Source: Mesorhizobium sp. STM 4661 | Lineage (GTDB): Bacteria > Pseudomonadota > Alphaproteobacteria > Rhizobiales > Rhizobiaceae | Assembly: GCF_000359125.1 (NCBI RefSeq) | Contig: NZ_CAAF010000004.1 | Coordinates: 1-64,000, forward strand | Length of the DNA stretch: 64,000 bases | Direction: 5' to 3' | Part shown: positions 8,234-18,836 of the stretch, one piece after another | Layout of the letters: each line of letters opens with the position of its first letter | Position numbering within the stretch: position 1 is the first letter of the stretch | Notes under the pieces: generated by a model | The model's database searches: none | Told to the model about the DNA's origin: nothing | What the model saw: the letters and a program-made list of their open reading frames with translations, nothing else | Translations under genes and position numbers: made by a program

Positions 8234-9247
8234 ATGGCAGCTCAGATTTTCTCGGCCATATTCGTCATCATCGTCGGCGTCGGCGGCTGCGTCGCCTATT
8301 TCTGGGGCGCCAACAAGCTGGTGGACATTATTTTCCCGTCGCGCGGCGTCAAGGGCGCAGCAGCTATCGACAACCTGCGCCGGCAAGGAATGATCCGCCC
8401 CTGGCTGTTCGTCGGCCCGGCCATGATCATCCTCACCATCTACCTGATCTACCCGGTGGTCGAAACGCTGAGGCTGTCGTTCCTCGATCGCGGCGGCGCC
8501 AATTTCGTCGGCCTCGCCAACTACCAATGGGCGTTTGGCGACCGCGAGTTCCGCAACTCCATCCTCAACAACATCATCTGGCTGGCGGTCGTGCCGGCCG
8601 CCTGCACCTTCCTCGGGCTGATCATCGCCGTGCTCACCGACAAGATCTGGTGGGGCACCATCGCCAAGAGCCTGATCTTCCTGCCGCTGGCCATCTCCTT
8701 CGTCGGCGCCAGCGTCATCTGGAAATTCATCTACGAATATCGCGGCGAGGGCCAGACGCAGATCGGCCTGCTCAACGCCATCATCCAGTATTTCGGCGGC
8801 CAGCCGCAGGTCTGGATATCGCTGTCGTTCTGGAACAATTTCTTCCTGATGATCATCCTGATCTGGATCCAGACCGGCTTTGCCATGGTCATCCTGTCCT
8901 CGGCCTTGCGAGGCATTCCCGAAGAGACGCTGGAAGCGGCCGTCATCGACGGCGCCAATCCGTTCCAGATCTTCTGGAAAATCATGGTGCCGCAGATATG
9001 GGGGACGATCGCCGTGGTTTGGACGACGATCACCATCCTGGTGCTGAAGGTCTTCGACATCGTGCTGACCATGACCAACGGCCAGTGGAACAGCCAGGTT
9101 CTGGCCAATCTGATGTTCGACTGGATGTTCCGCGGCGGCGGCGATTTCGGCCGCGGCGCCACCATCGCCATCATCATCATGATCGCGGTCATTCCGATCA
9201 TGGTCTGGAACATCCGCCAGGCGAACAAAGAGACGGGAGGACATTGA
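8234..9247 (+). CDS. aglF: alpha-glucoside ABC transporter permease
   Basis: Inner-membrane permease of the MalF type, 337 aa, with ATG at 8234 preceded by GGGGGAGGG. An extra N-terminal span (IFSAIFVIIVGVGGCVAYFW) precedes the usual block of about six transmembrane helices. The EAA loop that docks the ATPase is visible as EETLEAAVIDGANPFQIFWK. It pairs with AglG to form the channel and with AglK for energy. aglG starts 1 nt after its stop. Confidence 0.9.
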   Translation: MAAQIFSAIFVIIVGVGGCVAYFWGANKLVDIIFPSRGVKGAAAIDNLRRQGMIRPWLFVGPAMIILTIYLIYPVVETLRLSFLDRGGANFVGLANYQWAFGDREFRNSILNNIIWLAVVPAACTFLGLIIAVLTDKIWWGTIAKSLIFLPLAISFVGASVIWKFIYEYRGEGQTQIGLLNAIIQYFGGQPQVWISLSFWNNFFLMIILIWIQTGFAMVILSSALRGIPEETLEAAVIDGANPFQIFWKIMVPQIWGTIAVVWTTITILVLKVFDIVLTMTNGQWNSQVLANLMFDWMFRGGGDFGRGATIAIIIMIAVIPIMVWNIRQANKETGGH

Positions 9248-9248
9248 G

Positions 9249-10403
9249 ATGGCTGTCACGACCGGAAAGTCCTTTGTCGGCCGCTTCGGCGTCCATATCG
9301 CCGTGCTGATTTTCGTCGCCATCTGGACCGTGCCGACGCTCGGCATTCTCGTCTCGTCACTGCGCGACAAGGATCAGATCATCGCCTCGGGCTGGTGGAA
9401 CTCGTTCGCCAGTTCCAGCCAGACGGAAGCGGGCCGGCTGCCGCCCGCCTCGGCGCAAGTCGAGAAAGACGGCAAGTTCGTGCTCGAGGGCAACATCTTC
9501 GGCGACGGCGCCGCCCGCAACATCAGCGCCTTCGGCGTCAAGTCGGCCGCGCCGACGCAATATCCCGCCGGCACGACGGCCGACCTTGGCGACGGCGTCA
9601 CGCTTCAGCTCAACGCCGCTGGCGGTTTCGTCATGACCTCGCCAAAGGCCTTCGAGGGCGTGCGCGGCCAGCGCGTCTACTATGCCTCGTCGGCGCCGCC
9701 GAAATTCACCACCGACAACTACAGGACGGTGCTGTTTTCGGAAGGCATCGGCCGCTCCTTCATGAACTCGCTGACCGTCACCATTCCGGCGACCGTCATC
9801 CCGATCCTGATCGCGGCATTCGCCGCCTACGCGCTGGCCTGGATGCGCTTTCCCGGCCGGGCGCTGCTGATCGCGGTCATCATCGGCCTCCTGGTGGTGC
9901 CGCTGCAGATGTCGCTGATCCCGCTGCTGAAGCTCTACAACGGCGTCGGCTCTTTCTTCGGCGTGCCGTCCAAAACCTATCTCGGCATCTGGCTGGCGCA
10001 TACCGGTTTCGGCCTGCCCTTCGCCATCTATCTCTTGCGCAGCTACATTGCCGGCCTGCCGCGCGAGATCATGGAATCGGCGCGCATCGACGGCGCCAGC
10101 GATTTCGAGATCTTCGTCAAGATCGTGTTGCCGCTGTCGTTCCCGGTGCTGGCCTCGTTCGCCATATTCCAATTCCTCTGGGTATGGAACGATCTGCTGG
10201 TGGCGATGGTTTTCCTGGGTACCGAGGGGGACCAGATCGTGCTAACCGCCAAGCTCAATGCGTTGCTCGGCTCGCGCGGCGGCGACTGGGAGATCCTGAC
10301 GACATCGGCCTTCGTGACCATCATCGTGCCGCTGATCGTGTTCTTCTCGCTGCAGCGCTATTTCGTCCGCGGGCTGCTCGCCGGCTCGGTGAAAGGAGGT
10401 TGA
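9249..10403 (+). CDS. aglG: alpha-glucoside ABC transporter permease
   Basis: Second permease, MalG type, 384 aa. The EAA loop reads REIMESARIDGASDFEIFVK. Between the first span (IAVLIFVAIWTVPTLGILVS) and the next there is an extracytoplasmic insertion of about 130 residues rich in small and polar residues, so the protein is longer than the usual MalG of about 280-300 aa; such an insertion fits the AglG subfamily. The start has GGAGG 9-10 nt upstream, inside the end of aglF. aglA follows after 4 nt. Confidence 0.9.
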   Translation: MAVTTGKSFVGRFGVHIAVLIFVAIWTVPTLGILVSSLRDKDQIIASGWWNSFASSSQTEAGRLPPASAQVEKDGKFVLEGNIFGDGAARNISAFGVKSAAPTQYPAGTTADLGDGVTLQLNAAGGFVMTSPKAFEGVRGQRVYYASSAPPKFTTDNYRTVLFSEGIGRSFMNSLTVTIPATVIPILIAAFAAYALAWMRFPGRALLIAVIIGLLVVPLQMSLIPLLKLYNGVGSFFGVPSKTYLGIWLAHTGFGLPFAIYLLRSYIAGLPREIMESARIDGASDFEIFVKIVLPLSFPVLASFAIFQFLWVWNDLLVAMVFLGTEGDQIVLTAKLNALLGSRGGDWEILTTSAFVTIIVPLIVFFSLQRYFVRGLLAGSVKGG

Positions 10404-10407
10404 GACC

Positions 10408-12072
<1,665 letters not shown>

Positions 12073-12102
12073 ATTGCGAGAGGAATTCACTGGAGGGAAA
12101 TC

Positions 12103-13215
12103 ATGGCCGATGTCACGCTAAGACAAGTGAAAAAGTCATATGGCAACCTGCACATTCTCCACGGCATCGATCTCGACATAAGGTCGGGTGAATTCATCGT
12201 CTTCGTCGGCCCTTCGGGTTGCGGCAAGTCTACCTTGCTGCGCTCCATCGCCGGACTGGAGGAGATCACGTCGGGCGAACTCAAGATCGCCGGCGAGGTG
12301 GTCAACGACGTGCCGCCGTCGAAGCGCGGCATCGCCATGGTGTTCCAGTCCTATGCGCTCTACCCGCACATGACCGTCTACGACAACATGGCGTTCTCGA
12401 TGAAGATCGGCAAGGAGAGCAAGGCCGAGATCGACAAGCGGGTGCGTCAGGCAGCGGAGATCCTGCAGCTGACCAAATATCTCGACCGCCTACCCAAGGC
12501 GATGTCGGGCGGCCAGCGCCAGCGCGTCGCTATCGGCCGCGCCATCGTGCGCAATCCAAAAGTCTTCCTGTTCGACGAACCGCTGTCGAACCTTGACGCA
12601 GCACTGCGCGTCGCGACCCGCATCGAGATCGCCAAGCTCAAGGAATCGATGCCTGCCACAACGATGATCTACGTCACTCACGACCAGGTCGAGGCGATGA
12701 CGCTGGCCGACCGTATCGTGGTGCTCAAGGAGGGCCATATCGAGCAGGTCGGCACGCCGATGGACCTCTACAAGAAACCCGGCAATCTGTTTGTCGCGCA
12801 GTTCATTGGCTCGCCGGCCATGAACATCCTGCCGGCCACCATCGACAAATCGGGCAATCCAACCATCGTCAGCCATGTCGGCGGACGCAAGGCGACGGTG
12901 CCGATCGCCACACCGGCGTCAGCGAAGGGCGCATCGGTGAGCTTCGGTGTGCGGCCGGAGGATCTGGTGATCGCCACCGGCGCGGATTACCTGTTCGAGG
13001 GAACGGTGGACTATGTCGAGCAGCTCGGCGAGGTGCAGCTGATCTATGTCGACATCGGCCGTGCCGACCTGCCTTTGGTGACCAAGCTGCCTGGCAATGT
13101 CGAGGTCAAGCGCGGGACGAAGTTGCGGCTGAGCGCGGATGCCGGCGACCTCCACATCTTCGACGCCGACGGACATTCCTTCGCACTCCACAAGGCGGAA
13201 GCAAAGGCGGCCTGA
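12103..13215 (+). CDS. aglK: alpha-glucoside ABC transporter, ATP-binding protein
   Basis: MalK/UgpC-type ATPase, 370 aa. Walker A is GPSGCGKST (about 36-44), the signature is MSGGQRQRVAIGRA, Walker B is VFLFDEPLSNLD and the switch His is in VTHDQVEAM. The C-terminal TOBE-like domain (about 240-365) is typical of this class. It energises AglF/AglG. It is the last gene of the operon; a hairpin at 13260-13290 follows. Confidence 0.92.
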   Translation: MADVTLRQVKKSYGNLHILHGIDLDIRSGEFIVFVGPSGCGKSTLLRSIAGLEEITSGELKIAGEVVNDVPPSKRGIAMVFQSYALYPHMTVYDNMAFSMKIGKESKAEIDKRVRQAAEILQLTKYLDRLPKAMSGGQRQRVAIGRAIVRNPKVFLFDEPLSNLDAALRVATRIEIAKLKESMPATTMIYVTHDQVEAMTLADRIVVLKEGHIEQVGTPMDLYKKPGNLFVAQFIGSPAMNILPATIDKSGNPTIVSHVGGRKATVPIATPASAKGASVSFGVRPEDLVIATGADYLFEGTVDYVEQLGEVQLIYVDIGRADLPLVTKLPGNVEVKRGTKLRLSADAGDLHIFDADGHSFALHKAEAKAA

Positions 13216-13252
13216 CGGCGGCGCGTTCGGATCGAACTGCTGGCGGCAGTGC

Positions 13253-13290
13253 AAAAAAACAAGAGCGGCGGGCTGTGCCCGCCGCTCTTG
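13253..13290 (-). terminator. rho-independent terminator (DUF680 gene, possibly both directions)
   Basis: A 14-bp stem, CAAGAGCGGCGGGC paired with GCCCGCCGCTCTTG, spans 13260-13290. On the minus strand it is followed by a run of seven T (13259-13253), which makes it a good terminator for the DUF680 gene. In the aglK direction the T-run is poor, but the hairpin may still end or protect that transcript. Confidence 0.85.
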
Positions 13291-13307
13291 TGTATTCCGG
13301 TCGGCTG

Positions 13308-13544
13308 TTATCGGCCGAAGAGGTTGCGGTCGCTGCCCTGAGGGGCGGACTTCTGTACGTCGCCCGACGAATTGAGCAGCTTGTAGACCGGCGAACCGGT
13401 GTTGCGCACCGAAGACGTCTGGGTGTTGTCGACGTTGACGGTCGCCTGCTTGTTGATGTCGGTCCCGCCAACATGGTCGTTGGCGGCATAGGCGCTGCCG
13501 GCCGCAATCAAAAGCGCGGCGGCAGTAAGAACAATCTTCTTCAT
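13308..13544 (-). CDS. DUF680-type small secreted protein
   Basis: Protein of 78 aa with a signal peptide (MKKIVLTAAALLIAAGSAYA) and a short mature region ending GSDRNLFGR. The ending and size match the DUF680 family, known almost only from Mesorhizobium and of unknown function. AGGAG lies about 11 nt upstream of the ATG. The paralogue at 13675 shares the same ends. A strong terminator follows at 13253-13290. Confidence 0.82.
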   Translation of the reverse strand: MKKIVLTAAALLIAAGSAYAANDHVGGTDINKQATVNVDNTQTSSVRNTGSPVYKLLNSSGDVQKSAPQGSDRNLFGR

Positions 13545-13674
13545 TTTTGGTACTCCTGGATTTCATATGCCGGGATTTCGTATCCCGGCAGGGCGGCGGG
13601 CAACCCGCCGCTCCCTGTCTGATCGACCATGATCTTGCCGAACCCAAGGTTCGAGACCATGAGCCACGATCGGC

Positions 13675-13881
13675 TTAGTTATTGCCGAACAGGTTGCGGT
13701 CGCTGCCGTGCGTGACAGGCTTTTCGGCAGCCGGTTCCGACTTCTGAGTGGAGGCCGTGTACGAACTGTCAACTGCGGCGGCAGGCTGGTTCGCACCATT
13801 GGAACCATAGTTGTCGCTACCAGCGAAGGCGCTGCCGGTGATGGCCAGAAAGGCGGCGGCGGTAAGAGCGATCTTTTTCAT
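13675..13881 (-). CDS. DUF680-type small secreted protein, paralogue
   Basis: Protein of 68 aa from the ATG at 13881; a longer in-frame reading starting at 13992 would destroy the signal peptide. The signal is MKKIALTAAAFLAITGSAFA and the C-terminus is HGSDRNLFGNN, matching its neighbour at both ends while the middle differs. It lies 130 bp upstream of the other copy on the same strand, so the two are a tandem duplication. GGAG occurs about 12 nt before the start, as in the paralogue. Function unknown. Confidence 0.78.
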   Translation of the reverse strand: MKKIALTAAAFLAITGSAFAGSDNYGSNGANQPAAAVDSSYTASTQKSEPAAEKPVTHGSDRNLFGNN

Positions 13882-14399
13882 TTTTTGGTACTCCAGATAT
13901 CTTAGTTGTCTGTCCGTCCGGCGGCGTGTCCTGGGAGGAATTCGCGTCGTTCGGACAGCCCCGATGTGGGAAAGCCATCCGGCAGTTTCCAATCACGAAG
14001 TTGTTCCGCTTGGACCATGACTCTACACCTTGTAATTGTGCCACGGCCTCCTACTACCGAATTTTTTATCAGTATTATCAATTGGTTATCTTAAATTGGC
14101 TTGCGCATCACCAAGTGTGTCGGAGCGCCAGTGTTCACACCGTCCTGCACGCACCGTCAACAGAAACGAACCGTTCGGTTCGATTTTAGAGCCAGCTAAT
14201 AGTCACCTTTGGAGACTGTTAACCTTTATTGCCCCGTGGCTCGGATTCGATGGTGACGGCAGCCGACAATGGCAGCCGGCAAAATGGGGTTTCAGCCCTG
14301 CAGTTACCAGCTTGCAGGTTTCGCCGGCTGTGTCGCGCCGCATGGATACGATGTCGCTTTCATGCCGACAGTCGGCCGGCCGTCGTGATTAGATCATGG
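13882..14399. other. intergenic stretch without recognisable gene
   Basis: About 520 bp between the divergent DUF680 and gbcA transcription units. It is richer in A+T around 14040-14100. I see no gene and no clear promoter, but the gbcA leader promoter should lie in its right half. Confidence 0.4.
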
Positions 14400-14582
14400 C
14401 ATCTCAGGTGCTGTCTCGTGACGACGAGGCGGAGAATTGGGAAGCCGGTCAAAGTCCGGCGCTGCCCCCGCAACGGTGGTGGAGTTCAAGTCGCAACGGG
14501 AGACCACTGGGCCAAATGCCTGGGAAGGTGTCGCGATGAGTCCGCAAGGACAACTCCAGAGCCCGGAAACCAGCCCGAGGTG
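14400..14582 (+). ncRNA. cobalamin (B12) riboswitch
   Basis: The conserved core is present in order: GGGAAGCCGGTCAAAGTCCG from 14439, then CTGCCCCCGCAACGG from 14462, and the B12-box-like GAGCCCGGAAACCAGCC at 14559-14575. The outer P1 helix closes well: CATCTCAGG at 14400-14408 pairs with CCCGAGGTG at 14574-14582. It reads toward gbcA, whose ATG is 123 nt downstream. A GCCGGC/GCCGGC hairpin at 14631-14647 with no T-run follows, so control may be at translation. Adenosylcobalamin binding would be expected to lower expression. Confidence 0.9.
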
Positions 14583-14705
14583 GTTGAACTCGACTGATCG
14601 CGGTGGGCGGTCAAGAGGTGGATAGAGCATGCCGGCCCTTCGCCGGCCTGCAGGCGATCCTTCCTCCATCACCACCAGTTCAGTCCTTAGCCAAGAGGAC
14701 AGGAC

Positions 14706-15953
14706 ATGGATACGCGCAACGACATGCTGAGGCTCTTGCACAGCCGCAGGGAAGGATTTTCGCTGGAGCAGCCTTTCTACATCGATCCTGATTTCTTCAG
14801 GCTCGACATGGAGCTGATCTGGTATCGCGACTGGCTGTTCATCGGCCATGATTGCGAATTGCCGAAACCGGGCAGCTACCTCACCGCCCAGATCGGCGAC
14901 TATCCGATCGTGCTGGTGCGCGACCAGCAAGGCAAGATCAACGCCTTCCACAATTCCTGCCGGCATCGCGGCAGCCGCGTCTGCAACGCTGACAAGGGCA
15001 CCGCGGCCAAGCTCGTCTGCCCCTATCACCAGTGGACCTATGAGCTGGACGGAAGGCTGCTGTTCGCCCGCCAGATGGCGGACGGTTTCGACAAGAGCCA
15101 GTTCGGCCTGAAACCGGTCGCCTGCGAAAGCGTCGGCGGCTACATCTTCATCTGCCTGGCCAAGGAACCGGCGGACTTCGCCCCGATGCGCGCTATGATC
15201 GAACCCTATCTGTTGCCGCACCGGCTGCGCGAGGCAAAGGTCGCCTTTGAATCGACCATCGTCGAGAAGGGCAACTGGAAGCTCGTCTGGGAAAACAACC
15301 GCGAGTGCTATCATTGCGCCGGCAACCATCCGGAACTGTGCAAGACCTTCCCGGAAGCACCAACGGTGACCGGCGTGCAAGGCGCCGACAGCGATCCGGA
15401 GATGCTGGCGCACTGGGCGAAATGCGAGGCGGCGGGCCTGCCAAGCAAATTCCGCATCGATCCGGCCGGGCAATATCGCGCCACCCGCGCGCCGCTGCTG
15501 CGCGACGCCGTCAGCTACACGATGACGGGCAAGCGCGCCGTGAAGAAGAACCTTTCCGACAGCGTTGCCGCGGACCGCATCGGCTCGCTGCTGCTCTACC
15601 ACTATCCGACGACCTGGAATCATATCCTCGGCGATCACGCCGTCACTTTCCGCGTGCTGCCGATCAGCGCCACGGAAACGGCTGTCACGACCAAATGGCT
15701 GGTCCACAAGGATGCGGTCGAAGGCGTCGACTACGATCTCGCCGAGCTCACCCATGTCTGGACCGAGACCAACGACCAGGACCGCCGCATCGTCGAGGAG
15801 AACGCCTTCGGCATCCTGTCGCCGGCCTATGAGCCAGGCCCCTATTCGGAACTGCATGAAGGCGGTGTCATCCAGTTCGTCGAATGGTACGCCGCCTTCA
15901 TCGGGCCACGCCTTGCCGAAGGCGACCGGCCGGCGCTGCGCAGCGTCGCCTAG
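14706..15953 (+). CDS. gbcA: glycine betaine monooxygenase, Rieske oxygenase subunit
   Basis: Ring-hydroxylating-type oxygenase of 415 aa. The Rieske 2Fe-2S motif is Cys85-X-His87 (CRHRGSRVC) and Cys105-X2-His108 (CPYHQW). The mononuclear iron site follows in ENNRECYHCAGNHPELC around residue 200, a form typical of GbcA-like betaine demethylases. It would oxidise glycine betaine to dimethylglycine and formaldehyde using electrons from GbcB. A related substrate such as stachydrine is possible. It is the first gene after a cobalamin riboswitch and is followed, after a palindromic repeat, by gbcB. The carnitine operon at 45.6-52.5 kb would make its substrate. Confidence 0.85.
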   Translation: MDTRNDMLRLLHSRREGFSLEQPFYIDPDFFRLDMELIWYRDWLFIGHDCELPKPGSYLTAQIGDYPIVLVRDQQGKINAFHNSCRHRGSRVCNADKGTAAKLVCPYHQWTYELDGRLLFARQMADGFDKSQFGLKPVACESVGGYIFICLAKEPADFAPMRAMIEPYLLPHRLREAKVAFESTIVEKGNWKLVWENNRECYHCAGNHPELCKTFPEAPTVTGVQGADSDPEMLAHWAKCEAAGLPSKFRIDPAGQYRATRAPLLRDAVSYTMTGKRAVKKNLSDSVAADRIGSLLLYHYPTTWNHILGDHAVTFRVLPISATETAVTTKWLVHKDAVEGVDYDLAELTHVWTETNDQDRRIVEENAFGILSPAYEPGPYSELHEGGVIQFVEWYAAFIGPRLAEGDRPALRSVA

Positions 15954-16001
15954 TGCATGTCGCCCAAAAGTGGGCAGCGGTTTTGGGATCACGAAATGCA
16001 C
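15954..16001. repeat. palindromic intergenic repeat, family B
   Basis: Inverted repeat running from TGCATGTCGCCCAAAAG to GAAATGCA, inserted between gbcA and gbcB directly after the gbcA stop. It is the same family as those at 2855, 39158 and 44518, here in the opposite orientation. Confidence 0.7.
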
Positions 16002-16021
16002 AAAACAAAAAGGACCGGGGG

Positions 16022-17131
16022 ATGAATGCGATGACCGACCTTGGTCTCTACCGCCATCTCGACGAGATGGCGCCGTGGAACGACCGGCTGCAGGTGCTGG
16101 AAGTGATCGGCGTCAGCGACGAGGCGCCTGACGTGAAGACCTTCACCTTCCGCTCCGACAACCAGACCTGGTTCCGCTACAAGCCTGGGCAGTTCGTGAC
16201 GCTGGAATTGCCGACCGCCGATGGTCCACTGATGCGCACCTATACGCTGTCGTCGTCGCCGTCGCGGCCGTTCTCGATCGCGGTGACGGTAAAAGCGCAG
16301 GCCGGCAGCATCGGCACGCGCTGGATGTTCGACAATCTGAAGCCCGGCGTTCATGTGAAGGCCTATGGGCCGACTGGCGACTTTTCGCTGCACAGCCACC
16401 CGGCGGCCAAATATCTGCTCATTTCGGCAGGCTCCGGCGTGACGCCGATGATGTCGATGCTGCGCTGGCTGAACGACTGCGCGCCATGGACCGATGTCGG
16501 CTTCGTCAACTGCGCGCGGCGGCCCGAGGAGATCATCTTCCGCAAGGAACTCGAACTGCTGGGCAGCCGCATGCCGGGCCTCACGCTCGGCTTCATGATC
16601 GAGGAACGTTCCAGCCGCGAGGGCTGGTTCGGCCATATGGGCCGGATCGACGCGATCAGGCTGCCGCTGCTGGCGCCCGATTTCCGCGAGCGCGAAATCT
16701 TCTGCTGCGGCCCCGATCCGTTCATGCGCGCTGTGCGGCAGATGCTGGAGGCTGCCGGCTTCGACATGGACAGCTACCACCAGGAGAGCTTTGCCGCACC
16801 CGCCGTGGAGGAAATACCGGCTCCCTTTGCCTCGCCGGCGGGAGGCGGGACCGAGATGCCCGCCGCGGCCGCAACGCCGATCCGATTCTCGCTTTCGGAT
16901 GTCGATGCCGAATGCCTTGCCGGCCAGACCGTGCTGCAGACGGCGCGCGCCTCGGGCGTCAGAATCCCCGCGGCCTGCGAATTCGGCCTGTGCGGCACCT
17001 GCAAGGTGATGAAGATCTCGGGCAGCGTCGAGATGAGCCACAATGGTGGCATCCTCGACCACGAGATCGACGACGGCTTCATCCTGGCCTGCTGTTCGAA
17101 GCCGCTGACGGCAATCGAGATCGAAGCTTGA
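16022..17131 (+). CDS. gbcB: glycine betaine monooxygenase, ferredoxin-reductase subunit
   Basis: Protein of 369 aa. The FAD-binding domain has RTYTLSSSPS (about 80-90), then the NAD(P)H domain with LISAGSGVTPMMSML and CCGPDPFMRAV. A linker of about 45 residues leads to a C-terminal plant-type 2Fe-2S ferredoxin domain with CEFGLCGTC and a final ACCSKP. It passes electrons from NADH to GbcA. The start is taken at 16022 because AAGGA lies about 9 nt upstream; ATG 16031 is possible. It is in the same transcription unit as gbcA. Confidence 0.85.
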   Translation: MNAMTDLGLYRHLDEMAPWNDRLQVLEVIGVSDEAPDVKTFTFRSDNQTWFRYKPGQFVTLELPTADGPLMRTYTLSSSPSRPFSIAVTVKAQAGSIGTRWMFDNLKPGVHVKAYGPTGDFSLHSHPAAKYLLISAGSGVTPMMSMLRWLNDCAPWTDVGFVNCARRPEEIIFRKELELLGSRMPGLTLGFMIEERSSREGWFGHMGRIDAIRLPLLAPDFREREIFCCGPDPFMRAVRQMLEAAGFDMDSYHQESFAAPAVEEIPAPFASPAGGGTEMPAAAATPIRFSLSDVDAECLAGQTVLQTARASGVRIPAACEFGLCGTCKVMKISGSVEMSHNGGILDHEIDDGFILACCSKPLTAIEIEA

Positions 17132-17296
17132 AGGGTCTTTCGACCACCTGTCCCGCGCAACTTGTGCCGGGCCGATCCTTGGCCGGCGCTCTATCTTGCC
17201 AAGGAAGGGCCAACTGGCTAGATGCTTTGCCAGCGGCGGGGCGGACCGCGACGACCGGCGATTCGCTTTCCGTGCGTCTGAGGCGGGGAAGGAACG

Positions 17297-17725
17297 ATGC
17301 AACAATTGGTCTATGCGGTGGCGAGCAAGGACATTGTTTTTGAGTCCTTCGACGGCGAAGCCGTCGTCCTCGACCTTTCGACAGGGAAATATTTCGGCTT
17401 CTCCGATTCGGGCAGCAGGATCTGGGAAGCGCTGTCATCCGGTGTTGCCGCCCATGCATTGGTCGGACAGACGGCGGGCGGGGCGACGATAAGATTGGCC
17501 GAGCTCGACGGCTTCATTTCACAACTGCTCGAATTCGGCCTGCTCACGCCTGCGGCCGATGCCTCAGCGCAACCCATTTCGGGTGCTTTTCTTGCGGAAC
17601 TCGCCGGCACCAGAGAGCCCCTCAAGGTCGATATCCATGACGACCTTGCCGATCTCATCGTGGTCGACCCGATCCATGAGGTCGAGGAACCTCTCGGCTG
17701 GCCGGCGGTCAAACAGGCGTCCTGA
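17297..17725 (+). CDS. PqqD-like RiPP-recognition protein with C-terminal extension
   Basis: Protein of 142 aa. Residues 1-90 look like a PqqD/RRE fold (LDLSTGKYFGFSDSGSRIWE, then a helical part ending LLEFGLLTP). PqqD-like domains bind leader peptides of ribosomally made peptides. The remaining 50 residues are unusual: an acidic, proline-containing tail with DLADLIVVDPIHEVEEPLGW. AAGGA lies 4-5 nt before the ATG. It opens a set of six genes on the plus strand (PqqD-like, HprK-like, three GT2, nucleotidyltransferase). No cyclase or leader peptidase is seen in the window. Whether the tail is a fused precursor-like segment is speculation. Confidence 0.7.
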   Translation: MQQLVYAVASKDIVFESFDGEAVVLDLSTGKYFGFSDSGSRIWEALSSGVAAHALVGQTAGGATIRLAELDGFISQLLEFGLLTPAADASAQPISGAFLAELAGTREPLKVDIHDDLADLIVVDPIHEVEEPLGWPAVKQAS

Positions 17726-17777
17726 AACACAAGGAGCGGCCCGGTCGCCCCTTCGCCATATCGGGCGATACTGGAAC

Positions 17778-18836
17778 ATGTCAGCCATGCCGCGCGTCAC
17801 CCTCCAATCCCTGTCGGACTATGCCCGCTATGTGCTGGCTGCGGCGGAAAGCGCTGCCGCGGACTATGCCGTCACCACGAAGGTCGACTTGCCGCGACTG
17901 GAGCTGACGGCGCATCTGAGCCCTGGCCCGCTGGCGGCGGCAATCGATCAGGCTTTTGTCCGGGCGCCGGATGATCGAACGGCAACAGGCGACTGCCGCA
18001 TTTTCGTTGCCAACCCCAACATTGAGGGCATTCCCGTCCCGGCGAGCTGGGGCCAGGCCTATTTCACGCATCATGCCTTCGCCACCAGTCTGGCCGAGGC
18101 CGGACTGCGCGGCAACCACTACCACGACCTGGATTTCTGGCAGTTCTACGATCCGGAACGCCGCGTCGGCGTGCAGTTGATGGCGTCGCCTGAGGCTTTT
18201 CCGCCATGGGAGCCTAGCGCGCCGCTGCGCGCCTTCCTGCATTGGGAATATGCGGCGCGCGGCATGCGGCTGGCCCATGCCGGCACGCTGGGTATCGATG
18301 GCAAAGGCGTTCTGCTGGCCGGCTCGGGCGGCGCCGGCAAATCGGGAACGGTCGTCGCCGGCCTGCTCAACGGGCTGGACAGCGTCGGCGACGACTATGT
18401 GCTGATCGATGCGGCCGATGGCGTGAGAGCCCATCCGCTGTTTGCCACGCTGAAGCAGGATCCCAAAGGTTTCCAGCGGCTCGGGCTGAAGCACAGATTG
18501 ACGTCTTATGGTCCGCTGAACTGGCAAGGCAAGCATCAGTTCCGCATCGATGACATCGCGGCGCGGCCCGTGCCCGCAAGTCTGGACATCGTCGCGCTGC
18601 TGGTGCCACATATCGGCGGAGGTGAAGCAAGCTCGATCATGCCCGTGTCGCGCAAGGACGCCATGATTGCATTGGCGCCGTCCGGAATCGCTCAGATGCC
18701 GGGCGAGCGGGAAAGCGGCTTTCGCTTCTTCAGCGACCTCACGCGCCTGCTGCCATGCTACCGCCTGTCGCTGGGGACGCGACCGGAGGAGATCGCCGGA
18801 ACGATTTCGGCGTTTCTCGCGCGGGGCACGCCATGA
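17778..18836 (+). CDS. HPr-kinase-like (HprK-type) P-loop protein
   Basis: Protein of 352 aa. The P-loop AGSGGAGKSGT (about 181-191) and following DSVGDDYVLID resemble the catalytic domain of HPr serine kinase. Relatives of this kind occur next to PqqD-like proteins in lasso-peptide and related clusters, where they phosphorylate the peptide. The N-terminal 165 residues are unassigned (with GNHYHDLDFWQFYDPERR). The ATG at 17778 has no strong ribosome site; an in-frame ATG at 17787 is an alternative. Its stop overlaps the first glycosyltransferase start by 4 nt. The substrate here is unknown; a sugar, lipid or peptide hydroxyl is possible. Confidence 0.7.
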   Translation: MSAMPRVTLQSLSDYARYVLAAAESAAADYAVTTKVDLPRLELTAHLSPGPLAAAIDQAFVRAPDDRTATGDCRIFVANPNIEGIPVPASWGQAYFTHHAFATSLAEAGLRGNHYHDLDFWQFYDPERRVGVQLMASPEAFPPWEPSAPLRAFLHWEYAARGMRLAHAGTLGIDGKGVLLAGSGGAGKSGTVVAGLLNGLDSVGDDYVLIDAADGVRAHPLFATLKQDPKGFQRLGLKHRLTSYGPLNWQGKHQFRIDDIAARPVPASLDIVALLVPHIGGGEASSIMPVSRKDAMIALAPSGIAQMPGERESGFRFFSDLTRLLPCYRLSLGTRPEEIAGTISAFLARGTP

